Below are positions 50,046 through 58,382 of a DNA stretch of 64,000 bases, piece by piece; the first letter of the stretch is position 1; every line of letters begins with the position of its first letter. Location of the stretch: contig CAITUY010000165.1 in the NCBI GenBank assembly GCA_903895695.1, positions 28,927 to 92,926 on the forward strand, written 5' to 3'. Source of the DNA: an uncultured bacterium. Lineage in GTDB: Bacteria; Verrucomicrobiota; Kiritimatiellia; CAIKKV01; CAITUY01. The position numbers and the translations under genes are program-made. The notes under the pieces are model-generated. The model had not been told where the DNA came from. It did no database searches and was given only the letters and a program-made list of their open reading frames with translations.

Positions 50046-51011
50046 ATGCGGGTTATCCTGCTAGCGATCTGCCTGGGGTGGTATGCCGCGGCAACGGCAG
50101 CCGCCGCTCCGGCGCCGGCCGAAGGCGTGCCGCTCCGGATCGCCGTCCTACCCGTCACTGATGCCCTGCCCATCCATCTGGCCCTCAGCCGGAAGGCCTT
50201 CGATGCCGCCCATCTTGATGTCACGTGCACGTTTGCCGCCGCCGCCAGCGAACGGGACCAGTTGCTGCAGGCGGGCAAGGCCGACGCCGTTATTACCGAC
50301 CTCATCGCGCTGGCGCTCTACAACCAGGGCGGCCTGCCGGTGGTCGCCGTGCGCTACTCGATGAGACCCACGCCCGGCCATCCCCAGTTTCGCCTGCTGG
50401 CCGGCGGCACGCCCGCGTCGCTACCGGCCGACCTCGCCGCCTTGCGCGGCAAGACGATCGCCATTTCCAACGGCACCGTGTCCGAATACGTTACCGCGCG
50501 ACTCCTGGCCGCGGACAAAGTGGACGTCAGGGACGTCGCCCTGCAGGGCGTGCCCGCGATCGCCGTCCGGCTGGCCCTACTGCGGGCCGGCAGGGTCGCC
50601 GCGGCGACCCTGCCGGAGCCGTTGGCGTCGCTGGCCGAACTCCAAGGCGCCGCCACGCTTGCCGACGATGCCCGGACGCCGGTGCCTGGAAGCTGCTCCG
50701 TATTCGCCTTCACCCAAACCTATGCCAGCGCGCATCCCGAGGCTGTACGAGCGTTCCTCAAAGTCGTGGATGCCATGACCGACGCGCTCTCCCGGGACCC
50801 GCGCCTGACCGACCGCCTGCTCCTGGAGAACCAGCTTCTCCCACCGGGGCTGGCCGGCAGGTACAAGGTGCCGCCCTTCCCGCCGGACACGGTTCCGGGG
50901 GAGGCCCAGTGGAGCGATGTGTGCGACTGGCTGAAGGCCACTGGCCGGCTCAAGCAGACCATCCCGTGGTCGACCGTCGTGACGACCAACTGCCTGCCGG
51001 CTCATGATTAA
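50046..51011 (+). CDS. ABC importer substrate-binding protein (SsuA/THI5-like)
   Basis: A 321-residue exported protein with a signal peptide (VILLAICLGWYAAATAAA) and the plan of the NMT1/THI5-like family: LRIAVLPVTDALPIHLAL, AGKADAVITDLIALAL, LRGKTIAISNGTVSEYV and LRAGRVAAATLPEPLASLAE. Family members bind alkanesulfonates, taurine, nitrate or thiamine pyrimidines. No lipobox cysteine is present, so it is free in the periplasm unless the signal stays as an anchor. The ATPase gene overlaps its 3' end by 8 bases. The cargo may be a precursor for the biosynthetic operon upstream. Confidence 0.85.
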   Translation: MRVILLAICLGWYAAATAAAAPAPAEGVPLRIAVLPVTDALPIHLALSRKAFDAAHLDVTCTFAAAASERDQLLQAGKADAVITDLIALALYNQGGLPVVAVRYSMRPTPGHPQFRLLAGGTPASLPADLAALRGKTIAISNGTVSEYVTARLLAADKVDVRDVALQGVPAIAVRLALLRAGRVAAATLPEPLASLAELQGAATLADDARTPVPGSCSVFAFTQTYASAHPEAVRAFLKVVDAMTDALSRDPRLTDRLLLENQLLPPGLAGRYKVPPFPPDTVPGEAQWSDVCDWLKATGRLKQTIPWSTVVTTNCLPAHD

Positions 51012-51744
51012 CCTCGACGGCATCACATTCGGCTTTGCCGGAGACGGGCCGCCGGTCTTCGACTCGTTCACCTGGCACGTCGGCAAGGGAGAGCCTTGGT
51101 CCGTCACGGGCCCGTCAGGCTGCGGTAAATCGACACTGCTCCTTTTGCTGGCCGGGCTGCTGAAGCCGCAGCGTGGCACCGTCCGGATTGGTGGCCGGCC
51201 CCTGCAACACCCCTCAGGCCGCACCGGCTTGATCCTGCAGGACTATGAGCTGCTGCCATGGGCGACGGTGCTGGAAAACGTGATGCTTGGTCCCCGCTTG
51301 CAGGCCGGGCGTCCGGTCCCCGGCCGGGATGCCGCCCTGGCGTGGCTGGAGCGACTCGGCATCCGCGACCTTGCGCGCCGCTATCCGCGCGAGATCTCCG
51401 GCGGCCAGCGCCAACGCGCCGCCATCGCCCGGACGCTTCTGCTCGAACCCGAACTCGTGCTCATGGACGAACCATTCTCGGCGCTCGATGCGGCAAATCG
51501 CGAAGCCCTGCAGCAGCTCACCCTCGACATGTGCGCCGAGCGGCGCATTACGCTTATCGTCGTCACGCATAACGTCGAGGAAGCCTGCCTGCTGGGCCGG
51601 CACATTCTTCTCCTGGCCGGCATGCCGAATCGCCATCCCGATGTGATCTCGAATCCCCACGCGGCCGGCACGGCCGGAGCGGCGGGCGAGGCCCATGCCG
51701 CGGCCTGTGCCCGGCTGAGGGAACGGCTGAGGGAGGTTCTGTGA
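51004..51744 (+). CDS. ABC importer ATPase (SsuB/TauB-like)
   Basis: A 246-residue ATPase: Walker A GPSGCGKSTLLLLLAGLL, Q-loop ILQDYELLPWATVLENV, signature ISGGQRQRAAIARTL, Walker B LVLMDEPFSALDAANREAL and H-loop VVTHNVEEACLLG. The Q-loop with LLPWATV and DEPFSALD are typical of the nitrate/taurine/sulfonate branch, matching the substrate-binding protein. It overlaps both flanking genes by 8 and 4 bases, so the three importer genes are tightly coupled. Confidence 0.92.
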   Translation: MINLDGITFGFAGDGPPVFDSFTWHVGKGEPWSVTGPSGCGKSTLLLLLAGLLKPQRGTVRIGGRPLQHPSGRTGLILQDYELLPWATVLENVMLGPRLQAGRPVPGRDAALAWLERLGIRDLARRYPREISGGQRQRAAIARTLLLEPELVLMDEPFSALDAANREALQQLTLDMCAERRITLIVVTHNVEEACLLGRHILLLAGMPNRHPDVISNPHAAGTAGAAGEAHAAACARLRERLREVL

Positions 51745-52514
51745 AACCTCGCGGAACCCTCGTGGCGGCGGCGGCGCTTCTCGCCCTCTGGGAACTGGTC
51801 GCGCGCCTGTGGGGCGACCCCCTGTTGCCGCCGGCCCTCGTCGTCCTGCACCGCTTCGCCGTGGAACTGCCGCGCGACTTGGGGCTGCATGCCGCGGCCA
51901 GCCTGGGACGCGTGCTGGGCGGCATCACGCTGGCCGTCCTCACGGCCGTGCCGTCAGGTCTGCTCCTCGGTCAGCACCCGCGGGCCAACCGGATCTTCGG
52001 TCCCGTGCTCTATCTCCTCTACCCGGTGCCCAAGGTCGTACTTGTGCCGGTCCTGCTGCTGTTGCTGGGCGTCGGCAACCTGCCCAAGGTCACGATCATC
52101 GCGTTGATTCTCTTCTTCCAGATGATCGTCCTGGTGCGGGACAGCGCCATGGGGGTGCGCCGGGAACTGCTCCTCTCCGTCCGCAGCCTGGGCGCCGGGC
52201 CGCTCCAGCTCCTGCGCTTCGTCTACCTGCCGGCATGTCTGCCGGCTGTGTTCAGCGCTATCCGGCAATCGATCGGAACATCGATCGCCGTGCTCTACGT
52301 GGCGGAGCTCTTCGCCACGCGGCTCGGGCTCGGCTATTACATCTACCTGGCGGGCAGTACCCTGTTCGACTACCCCGCGATGTACGCCGGCGTTGTGGCG
52401 ATGAGCCTCATGGGGCTGGGCCTGTTCTGGTGCGTGGACTGGGCCGACCGCCGCTACTGCGCCTGGGCCCGCGCAGGGCTCGGCGAAACAGCCCCACCTC
52501 CGCAAAACGACTGA
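51741..52514 (+). CDS. ABC importer permease (SsuC/TauC-like)
   Basis: A 257-residue inner-membrane permease with about six hydrophobic segments. The ATPase-contact motif is at LLLSVRSLGAGPLQLLRFVY, fitting the E-A-A-x3-G-x9-I-x-L-P loop of this branch, followed by LPACLPAVFSAIRQSIGTSI. It starts at GTG after GGGAGGTTCT, overlapping the stop of the ATPase gene. It is the last gene of the run that starts near 42199. What follows is a remnant, not an intact partner. Confidence 0.9.
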   Translation: MKPRGTLVAAAALLALWELVARLWGDPLLPPALVVLHRFAVELPRDLGLHAAASLGRVLGGITLAVLTAVPSGLLLGQHPRANRIFGPVLYLLYPVPKVVLVPVLLLLLGVGNLPKVTIIALILFFQMIVLVRDSAMGVRRELLLSVRSLGAGPLQLLRFVYLPACLPAVFSAIRQSIGTSIAVLYVAELFATRLGLGYYIYLAGSTLFDYPAMYAGVVAMSLMGLGLFWCVDWADRRYCAWARAGLGETAPPPQND

Positions 52515-52525
52515 CGAGGAGCGCG

Positions 52526-52588
52526 ATGAAGACCACCCCGCTGGCAGGAACGGTTCTCCAAGTATCGGCCATCTGCTATGGAGGCGGC
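52526..52588 (+). pseudogene. Possible 5' remnant of an aldo/keto reductase gene
   Basis: After a good ribosome-binding site (GACGAGGAGCGCG), an ATG begins MKTTPLAGTVLQVSAICYGG, which has the look of the first 20 residues of aldo/keto reductases (usually a TLG-x-T-G-L-x-V-S-x-I-x-L/Y-G-G pattern). After GGG the frame turns to unrelated sequence and runs into the next gene in another frame. It is probably the stump of a deleted gene. Confidence 0.4.
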
Positions 52589-52688
52589 GCCTCAGTCGTG
52601 CGCCGGAGTTGCATCGTGCGGTCCGTTGTGCTTCTATACCTTGAATGCGCGGCAGGTTGCGCGGAATCGATTGAACAAGGAGTCTGGG

Positions 52689-53045
52689 ATGAAGAAGACT
52701 ATCGGATTGGCCACGGCGGTCGTGTTGGCGTTCGGCATTGCGGCCGCGGCGTTCGGCGCCGAACCGGGCGACAAACACCAGGTCCAGACCAAGACCGGCG
52801 TCGTCAAAAAAGTGGATGCCGACGCCAAGAAGATCGTCGTCATGGTCGCGCGCGAACTGACCTTCGCCGTCACCGATGCCACCAAGATCGCCCAAGGCGA
52901 TGCCGCCAAGACGCTTGCAGACATCAAGGAAGGGGCCACCGTGACCGTGGTATACTCCTTCGAGGGCAAGGATAATCGCGTCGCCTCCAAGATCACGTTG
53001 GCCGCGCCGGCGCCCGACAAAGAGCCCGCACCGGATAAGAAGTAG
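52689..53045 (+). CDS. Small exported protein with one beta domain
   Basis: A 118-residue protein with a signal peptide (TIGLATAVVLAFGIAAAAFG). The mature part, TGVVKKVDADAKKIVVMV then TFAVTDATKIAQGDAAKT and LADIKEGATVTVVYS, is a short OB-like barrel seen in many small exported proteins of Planctomycetes and proteobacteria, with no fixed function. The tail is Pro/Lys/Asp-rich (PAPDKEPAPDKK). AACAAGGAGTCTGGG supports the ATG at 52689 rather than the longer frame from 52578. It ends 30 bases before the convergent HD-domain gene. Confidence 0.72.
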   Translation: MKKTIGLATAVVLAFGIAAAAFGAEPGDKHQVQTKTGVVKKVDADAKKIVVMVARELTFAVTDATKIAQGDAAKTLADIKEGATVTVVYSFEGKDNRVASKITLAAPAPDKEPAPDKK

Positions 53046-53075
53046 ACCTTCGCCGTTCCGCGACGTGCGCGCCGG

Positions 53076-53507
53076 TCACCCGTCGGCTTCGCGCCCGGTG
53101 AGGACCCGGTAGGCGCGGCGATAGCGATTCATGCGTTCGCGGTCCCGCTCTTCCAGGTGCCAGCGGCGGCGCAGATCCATGTTGTCCTCGAGATCGGCCA
53201 CCTTGACCCGCTTCGCCAGCGGCAGGTACGCCGTTCGCGCCACGTAGAGGTCGTAGGTTTCCCCTTCGCGCCGCGTCAAGGCGTCGACCGCCTCCACAAT
53301 CGCCGGGCTGAAGCCGGCCCGGCATAGATCATCCAGTGTCACGTCCGAGTCCTCGACCACGTCATGGAGCACGGCCACCATGCGTTCCTCATCCGTGGCC
53401 ATGCGGTGCATGATGCGTAGCGGGTGCAGGATATACGGCTGGCCTACCTTGTCCTTCTGCCCCGCATGGGCGGCCACGGCAATCGCAAGCGCTTGGTCCA
53501 GGTTCAT
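53076..53507 (-). CDS. Small HD-domain protein of the RelA/SpoT hydrolase type
   Basis: A 143-residue stand-alone HD domain with the RelA/SpoT pattern: AHAGQKDKVGQPYILHPLRI, the metal pair LHDVVEDSDVTLDDL (His-Asp), and KVADLEDNMD carrying the last Asp. All expected metal ligands are present, so it could hydrolyse (p)ppGpp, as the small alarmone hydrolases do; no synthetase domain is attached. Other HD phosphohydrolase substrates are possible. The ATG at 53507 follows ATCAGGAGT. Repeats of CACGAAA type lie immediately upstream. Confidence 0.83.
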   Translation of the reverse strand: MNLDQALAIAVAAHAGQKDKVGQPYILHPLRIMHRMATDEERMVAVLHDVVEDSDVTLDDLCRAGFSPAIVEAVDALTRREGETYDLYVARTAYLPLAKRVKVADLEDNMDLRRRWHLEERDRERMNRYRRAYRVLTGREADG

Positions 53508-53540
53508 ACTCCTGATGCTCTCCCTCACACTTTAACCCAA

Positions 53541-53630
53541 CTACGAAATACACGAAACGCGCGAAAGGAGTCGCCGTTCCCTGCGCCGGAACTAACCTAT
53601 CACCTTTCGCGCCTTTCGCGTCTTTCGTAG
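53541..53630. repeat. Inverted pair of CACGAAA/TTTCGTG repeats
   Basis: CTACGAAATACACGAAACGC plus GCGAAAGG (53541-53568) faces CCTTTCGCGCCTTTCGCGTC plus TTTCGTAG (53603-53630). The arms are imperfectly complementary and could form a long stem around 34 bases. It lies between the HD gene and the DUF72 gene, both on the minus strand. Confidence 0.75.
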
Positions 53631-53664
53631 TTCCAGATTCTTGCGTTCGTCGTGCCAAGTCGGT

Positions 53665-54540
53665 CTACAGTAGTGTTGTCGCCACGACGTCCGCGCGCAA
53701 TTCGGGGTAGCGCTCGACCAACCCCGGCGGCGCGTCGACCTTGCGTCCGAGCGCCCTGGCGCGGAGCTGGACAGCATTCACCATCTCCTTGCCTTGGTAA
53801 TGGTTGTTGGCCACCAGCGTCAACGTTTTCGACATCCGCGCGATATCCACGGCGCGTTTGTAGATTTCATCCACTTCCTTCGGCGAGTACAGGTAGTTGT
53901 ACGTCTGGTCGCGGCCCGCACCCTTGTCAAACCAGGCCTTGGCATTCCGTCCGTGCAAACGCAGGTACGCATCCTGCCCCACGCCCGTCTCGCGCAGGCT
54001 GAATGAATTCCCGGCCAACGGGTAGTCGAGCGCGGCGACGGTCACGCCCAATTCGCGGCAGAATTCGAGGGCGTCCGGCTCCTGCCATGAACGATGCCGA
54101 AGTTCGAAGGTAAGGTGGGCGACGTCGCCGAATTCGTCGCGAATGCGCCGCAGGTGGCCGCGCGCGGCGGGCGTGTCGGCGAAGTCGTACTTGAACTGCG
54201 CCAGCAGATGCCGCAGCCGGCCGGCCGAGGCCAGGGGCGCAAACCCCTCGCGGAAGGCCCGCACCATGCCCGCGTCAATCACGCCGCGGTGCGTCACGTC
54301 CTGGTGAAGCTTGGCTGTGAAGAAGAACCCGGGAACATCCGCGGTCCGCCGGGCCCAGGAATCCGTCGTACGGGCATCGGGCGGGCGGTAGAACGTGCTG
54401 TTGACCTCGACCATGTCGAGGTAACCGGCCACGAAACGAAGCGGGTCGGGCACCCGGCCGGTGTAGACATACCCCTTCCAATCCGGATACGACCAACCGG
54501 CAACGCCCACCGCGATTTGTGCTGGTGCCGTGGAGTTCAT
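53665..54540 (-). CDS. DUF72 family protein
   Basis: A 291-residue TIM-barrel protein of the DUF72 (YecE) family: GVAGWSYPDWKGYVYTGR, VEVNSTFYRPPDART and FFFTAKLHQDVTH at the N-terminus, FELRHRSWQEPDA in the middle, YLRLHGRNAKAWFDKG and LTLVANNHYQGKEMVNA near the end. The R-H-x-S-W and N-N-H-x-x-G segments are the conserved face of the barrel. The reaction is unknown. The ATG at 54540 is 30 bases downstream of the argS stop, so the two may be co-transcribed on the minus strand. Confidence 0.88.
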   Translation of the reverse strand: MNSTAPAQIAVGVAGWSYPDWKGYVYTGRVPDPLRFVAGYLDMVEVNSTFYRPPDARTTDSWARRTADVPGFFFTAKLHQDVTHRGVIDAGMVRAFREGFAPLASAGRLRHLLAQFKYDFADTPAARGHLRRIRDEFGDVAHLTFELRHRSWQEPDALEFCRELGVTVAALDYPLAGNSFSLRETGVGQDAYLRLHGRNAKAWFDKGAGRDQTYNYLYSPKEVDEIYKRAVDIARMSKTLTLVANNHYQGKEMVNAVQLRARALGRKVDAPPGLVERYPELRADVVATTLL

Positions 54541-54570
54541 CGCCCTCGCGGCGGCTCGCCGCCGTTTTCC

Positions 54571-56301
54571 CTACACCCGCTCGGGCGTCTCGATGCCGAG
54601 CAGTTTCAGCCCCTGCCGCAGCACTTGGGCCACGACGCCGCACAGACGGACGCGGCTTTCGCGAACGCCTTCCGGCGCCTTAAGGAACGGCACGTTCTGG
54701 TAGAACGAGCTGTAGGTCTGCGCCAGATCGTACAGGTAATCGGCCAGGGCGCTCGGCTTGTACGTCTCTGTCGCCCGCGTGACGGCTTCCGGGAAACGCG
54801 CCAGCTTCACGGCCAGGGTCCGCTCGATGGGCTCGCCCAACGCGATCGGGAAGTCCGCGAGCCGCTTGCCCGGCGCCTGCTCCGCGTACTTGTCGAGCAC
54901 GCTGGCGATGCGGGCATAGGCATATTGCAGGTAAGGAGCGGAGTTGCCATCCATGGCCAGGGCCTTCTCCCACGTAAAGACCACCAGGCTCTGAGGGTTC
55001 TGGCTGAGATCGGCGTACTTGACCGCGCCGATCCCGACGGCGCGCGCCACATCCTTCTGTCGTTCGGGAGCCATGTCCGGACTGCACTCCTTGACCACGG
55101 CCAGGGCGCGCGCCTCGGCCTCATCCAGGTACTTCTCGAGCTTGATCACATTGCCCTGTCGCGTCGAAAACGTGCCCTCGGGCAGCCGCATGAGACCGAA
55201 CCACACGTGCTCGAGATCCGTGGTGACGCCCAACCGGCGGCACAACGCGAACACCTGCCGGAAATGGAGCTGCTGGCGCTCGTCGGTCACGTACACAATC
55301 TTGTCGGGCTTGAACTCCGCCACGCGGCTCGCCACGGTTGCGAGATCGGTCGTGGCATAGTTGAAGGCGCCGTCGCTCTTCTGTACGATGCAGGGCGGCA
55401 GCTTCTCCTCTTCCAGGAAGGCCACGATGGCGCCCTCGCTCTCCCGGGCGATGCCCTTGGCTTTCAACGTCTCGACGACGCCCGCCAACCGGTCGTTGTA
55501 GTAACTCTCGCCCCGCACCAGGTCGAACCGCACGTCGAGCCGGTCGTAAATGTGGCCGAATTCGACCATACTCAGGCGGACGAATTCTTCCCACAGCCGG
55601 CGGTTCTCGGGATCGCCGGCCTGCAGCTTCACCAGTTCCTGACGGGCCTGCGTGAGCCAGTCGGGATCCTGCTGCGACCGCTCGTAGCTTCTGACGTAAA
55701 CCCGCTCGAGTTCTTCGACCGGCTCCGCTTTGAGCGCCTCGGCATCGGCAAAATTCCGGTACCCCATGATCATGATGCCGAACTGCGTGCCCCAGTCGCC
55801 CAGGTGGTTATCGGACATCACGCGGTAGCCCAGGAAACGATGCAGCCGGTCCAGGGCATTGCCAATGACCGTCGAGCGGATGTGCCCGATGTGCATGGGT
55901 TTGGCCACGTTGGGGCTGGAGTAGTCCAGCACGACGCTGCGCCCGTCACCGGAGGCCGGCACACCGCAACGCGCGTCGCTGTCGATCGCCGCGGCGACCG
56001 AGGCGAGCCACTCGGTGCGCAGGCGGATATTGATGAACCCGGGCCCGGCCGGCTCGGCTCCCGCCACGGCTGCATGCGGCGCCGCGGCCTTGATGGCGGC
56101 CTCGGCGATCTGGCGCGGCGCCTTGCGGAGCGCCTTGCCCAGGGCCATGGCCTGATTGCACTGGTAGTCGCCGTGTTCCTCGGAACCGGTCGGCACCACG
56201 CTTACCGTCAATCCCTGCCCGGCCATGTCGGGAAAAGCCTTCAGGAAGGCGTCCCGCATCCAGTCCGACAGCATCTGTTCGATCGTCTGGCTTTTCATCA
56301 T
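54571..56301 (-). CDS. argS: Arginyl-tRNA synthetase
   Basis: A 576-residue class I aminoacyl-tRNA synthetase that charges tRNA-Arg. The N-terminal ArgRS domain (TVSVVPTGSEEHGDYQCNQA) is followed by the catalytic core with SSPNVAKPMHIGHIRSTVIG (HIGH motif) and DNHLGDWGTQFG, both strongly diagnostic of ArgRS. The KMSKS position is FSTRQGNVIKL, the normal degenerate form in this enzyme. The anticodon-binding domain contains ALAVKLARFPE and ends SSFYQNVPFL. The length is normal. Starts at the ATG pair 56301/56298; GGACTGGACG lies just upstream. No regulatory leader is obvious. Confidence 0.97.
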   Translation of the reverse strand: MMKSQTIEQMLSDWMRDAFLKAFPDMAGQGLTVSVVPTGSEEHGDYQCNQAMALGKALRKAPRQIAEAAIKAAAPHAAVAGAEPAGPGFINIRLRTEWLASVAAAIDSDARCGVPASGDGRSVVLDYSSPNVAKPMHIGHIRSTVIGNALDRLHRFLGYRVMSDNHLGDWGTQFGIMIMGYRNFADAEALKAEPVEELERVYVRSYERSQQDPDWLTQARQELVKLQAGDPENRRLWEEFVRLSMVEFGHIYDRLDVRFDLVRGESYYNDRLAGVVETLKAKGIARESEGAIVAFLEEEKLPPCIVQKSDGAFNYATTDLATVASRVAEFKPDKIVYVTDERQQLHFRQVFALCRRLGVTTDLEHVWFGLMRLPEGTFSTRQGNVIKLEKYLDEAEARALAVVKECSPDMAPERQKDVARAVGIGAVKYADLSQNPQSLVVFTWEKALAMDGNSAPYLQYAYARIASVLDKYAEQAPGKRLADFPIALGEPIERTLAVKLARFPEAVTRATETYKPSALADYLYDLAQTYSSFYQNVPFLKAPEGVRESRVRLCGVVAQVLRQGLKLLGIETPERV

Positions 56302-56333
56302 CGTCCAGTCCAATTCGTCTTAAGCGATGCAAG

Positions 56334-56409
56334 GTAGGGCGTGGGCGTCCTCGCCCCGCCGAAACAGGATCGCGACAGTCACGGCGCGGCGAGGACGCCG
56401 TCGCCCTAC
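56334..56409. repeat. Hairpin repeat with GTAGGGCG...CGCCCTAC ends
   Basis: GTAGGGCGTGGGCGTCCTCG plus CCCCGCC (56334-56360) is imperfectly complementary to 56383-56409, with a 22-base loop. It ends 2 bases before the rhaA stop codon and fills most of the gap between rhaA and argS. Its core GGCGTCCTCGCC resembles the core of the inverted repeat at 13304. Confidence 0.7.
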
Positions 56410-56411
56410 CC

Positions 56412-57677
56412 TTAGGTCCGCCCACTCAACACGGTCTTTTCGTACTGCCGTACTTCAGCCAGCCAGGCTTCACCCACAGGCGCGCCCTGCTTCAGGCAAT
56501 AGTGATCCCACACGGCGCCGAACGGCATGGACTTCGCCTCTTCCATCAGTGCAAGACGGCCCGTCGTGTCGCCGCCGCGCTCCGCGGCGCGCAGGCGCGC
56601 CGCCGGCTCAAGCAGCGCCAGCAACAAGGCCTTAAGCAAGGCCCGGCACCCGATCGTCCAGGCCGCCACGCGGTTGATGCTCGCATCAAAGTAGTCGAGC
56701 CCGATGTGAACCCGGCCAAGGTAGTCGCCGCGCACCAGTTCCTCGGCGATCGCCCGCAGGTCGTCATTCAGGATCACAACGTGATCGCTGTCCCAGCGAA
56801 CACCCCGGCTGACATGCAGCAGTACCTCGTCCAGGTGACAGAATACGGCCGAAAGCTTGTCGGCAATGCCCTCGGTGGGATGGAAGTGGCCGGCGTCGAG
56901 GCAGAGCAGCTTGTCGTTCGCGACGGCGTAGCCCAGGTAGAACTCGTGCGAGCCCACAACGTAGCTTTCGGACCCGATGCCGAACAGCTTGCCTTCGATG
57001 GCATCGCGGTGGATCGAAACGTCGATCTCCTCGGCGAAGATCTCGTCCAGCGACTGTTGCAGGCGCTCGCGCGGGCCGCGTCGATCGGCCGGCAGGTCCT
57101 TCGTCCCGTCGGGAATCCAAACGTTCGTTACGCACGGCGTACCCGTCTTCTGGCCCATGGTCGCGCCGATACGGCGGCAGGCGATGCCGTGCTCAACCCA
57201 GAACCGCCGCACGGACTCGTCGGCGCTCGACAGCGTGAAACCTGCCGCAGCCTTGGGGTGCGCGAAGAAGGTGGGGTTGAAATCCAAGCCGAGTTTCCGC
57301 GTCCTGGCCCACGCCATCCAGCGGGCAAAATGCTCGGGCGCGAGTTCGTTGCGATCCACCCGGTGCGAACCGGTCTCCGCGTAGATCGCGTGCAGGTTCA
57401 CCCGGTGCCGGCCCGGGATCAACGACAGCGCCTTGTCCAGATCCTGGCGGAGTTCATCGGCGGTGCGGGCGCGGCCGGGATACCCCCCGGTGACCTGCAG
57501 TCCGCTGCCTTCCATGGAGGCGCTTCTTTCAAAACCGCCGACGTCGTCGCCCTGCCAGCAATGCAGGGAGACCGCGATCGACTTCAAGCGGCGCAGGGCC
57601 TTCTCGCAATCGACGCCCGCATCCGCGTACTGCTCACACGCCAACGCATAGGCCTTCTCGACGCTCTGCTTTTTCAT
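56412..57677 (-). CDS. rhaA: L-rhamnose isomerase
   Basis: A 421-residue enzyme converting L-rhamnose to L-rhamnulose, of normal family length. Diagnostic segments are [14 protein letters not shown] near the N-terminus, [44 protein letters not shown] and [18 protein letters not shown]; the Glu, Asp and His metal ligands of the barrel lie in [15 protein letters not shown] and [10 protein letters not shown]. No rhamnulokinase (rhaB) or aldolase (rhaD) is in the window, so the gene stands alone. It may serve rhamnose released by the GH106-like protein at 17126. The purine-rich GAGAAAGGGATGACACGACC precedes the ATG. Confidence 0.95.
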   Translation of the reverse strand: MKKQSVEKAYALACEQYADAGVDCEKALRRLKSIAVSLHCWQGDDVGGFERSASMEGSGLQVTGGYPGRARTADELRQDLDKALSLIPGRHRVNLHAIYAETGSHRVDRNELAPEHFARWMAWARTRKLGLDFNPTFFAHPKAAAGFTLSSADESVRRFWVEHGIACRRIGATMGQKTGTPCVTNVWIPDGTKDLPADRRGPRERLQQSLDEIFAEEIDVSIHRDAIEGKLFGIGSESYVVGSHEFYLGYAVANDKLLCLDAGHFHPTEGIADKLSAVFCHLDEVLLHVSRGVRWDSDHVVILNDDLRAIAEELVRGDYLGRVHIGLDYFDASINRVAAWTIGCRALLKALLLALLEPAARLRAAERGGDTTGRLALMEEAKSMPFGAVWDHYCLKQGAPVGEAWLAEVRQYEKTVLSGRT

Positions 57678-57760
57678 GGTCGTGTCATCCCTTTCTCAGG
57701 TTTCCAAACCCCGGCCTGCGCGGGACGCCCGTGCCACCCGAACGGGCGACGACGCCCCAA

Positions 57761-57793
57761 ACGAAAACAGGGACGCCGGATGACGTCCCTGTT
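57761..57793 (-). terminator. Rho-independent terminator of the coiled-coil protein gene
   Basis: On the minus strand, AACAGGGACG (57793-57784) pairs perfectly with CGTCCCTGTT (57775-57766) around an 8-base loop and is followed by TTTTCG. It lies 28 bases after the stop of the gene at 57822 and upstream of rhaA, so rhaA probably has its own promoter. Confidence 0.75.
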
Positions 57794-57821
57794 CACGTGA
57801 CTGACCGAACCTTCGTCAGTT

Positions 57822-58283
57822 CTACTCGACGGTCCGCTTGACCGCCGTCTTGGACGTGGTCACTTTGCCCGCGTGCTTGGCCTTGGCGCCGGTAGCCTTC
57901 GCGTCTTTGCCCTTGGCATCCTTGGCGTCCTTGGCCTGGGGCTTCGCCTTGGCCTTGTCCGCGGCGGCCTTGGCGGCCGCGGCCGCTTCATCGGCCTTCT
58001 TCTTCATGTCGGCCTGAATCTGAAGCTGGTGCTGCCGCGTCCACTCCAACGCCGTCTTGCGAAGCTTGTCGGCCTCCATCATGCGGCGTTCGGACTCGGC
58101 CCGGGTTTGTTCGGCTTCGGTCCGGATCTGCTCCTTCTCCTGAGCCAGGACGACGCATTTGTCGGCGTTCTTCGACGCCATCACAGTGGCCACAATCGCC
58201 CAAATGACGGCACCCGCGAGCAACACCGTAAGAAAAATTGCCGTAGTATTTCTGGACCCGCGTAACGATTCGTTTTCCATCAT
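57822..58283 (-). CDS. Single-pass membrane protein with coiled coil and Lys/Ala-rich tail
   Basis: A 153-residue protein: one N-terminal membrane helix (AIFLTVLLAGAVIWAIVATV), then a heptad-like charged region (EKEQIRTEAEQTRAESERRM) and a low-complexity tail of Ala, Lys and Asp (KAKAKPQAKDAKDAKGKDAK). It is probably anchored in the inner membrane; the tail may bind nucleic acid or simply be disordered. I do not recognise a family. TCAGGAGATAGC precedes the ATG at 58283. A good terminator follows it, so it is a single-gene unit. Confidence 0.68.
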   Translation of the reverse strand: MMENESLRGSRNTTAIFLTVLLAGAVIWAIVATVMASKNADKCVVLAQEKEQIRTEAEQTRAESERRMMEADKLRKTALEWTRQHQLQIQADMKKKADEAAAAAKAAADKAKAKPQAKDAKDAKGKDAKATGAKAKHAGKVTTSKTAVKRTVE

Positions 58284-58382
58284 GCTATCTCCTGAATACG
58301 GTCCCGCTTGCCGGGCCTCTGAAAAAACTCTGGGCACTATCTCGCATCACGCGGCGCGTGACAAGCAGAAAACACGCTGCCC

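Noticed and set aside
54094..56337. A 747-codon plus-strand frame opposite argS and the DUF72 gene
   Set aside because: The antisense strand has unmistakable ArgRS and DUF72 motifs; this frame has none and crosses two real genes.
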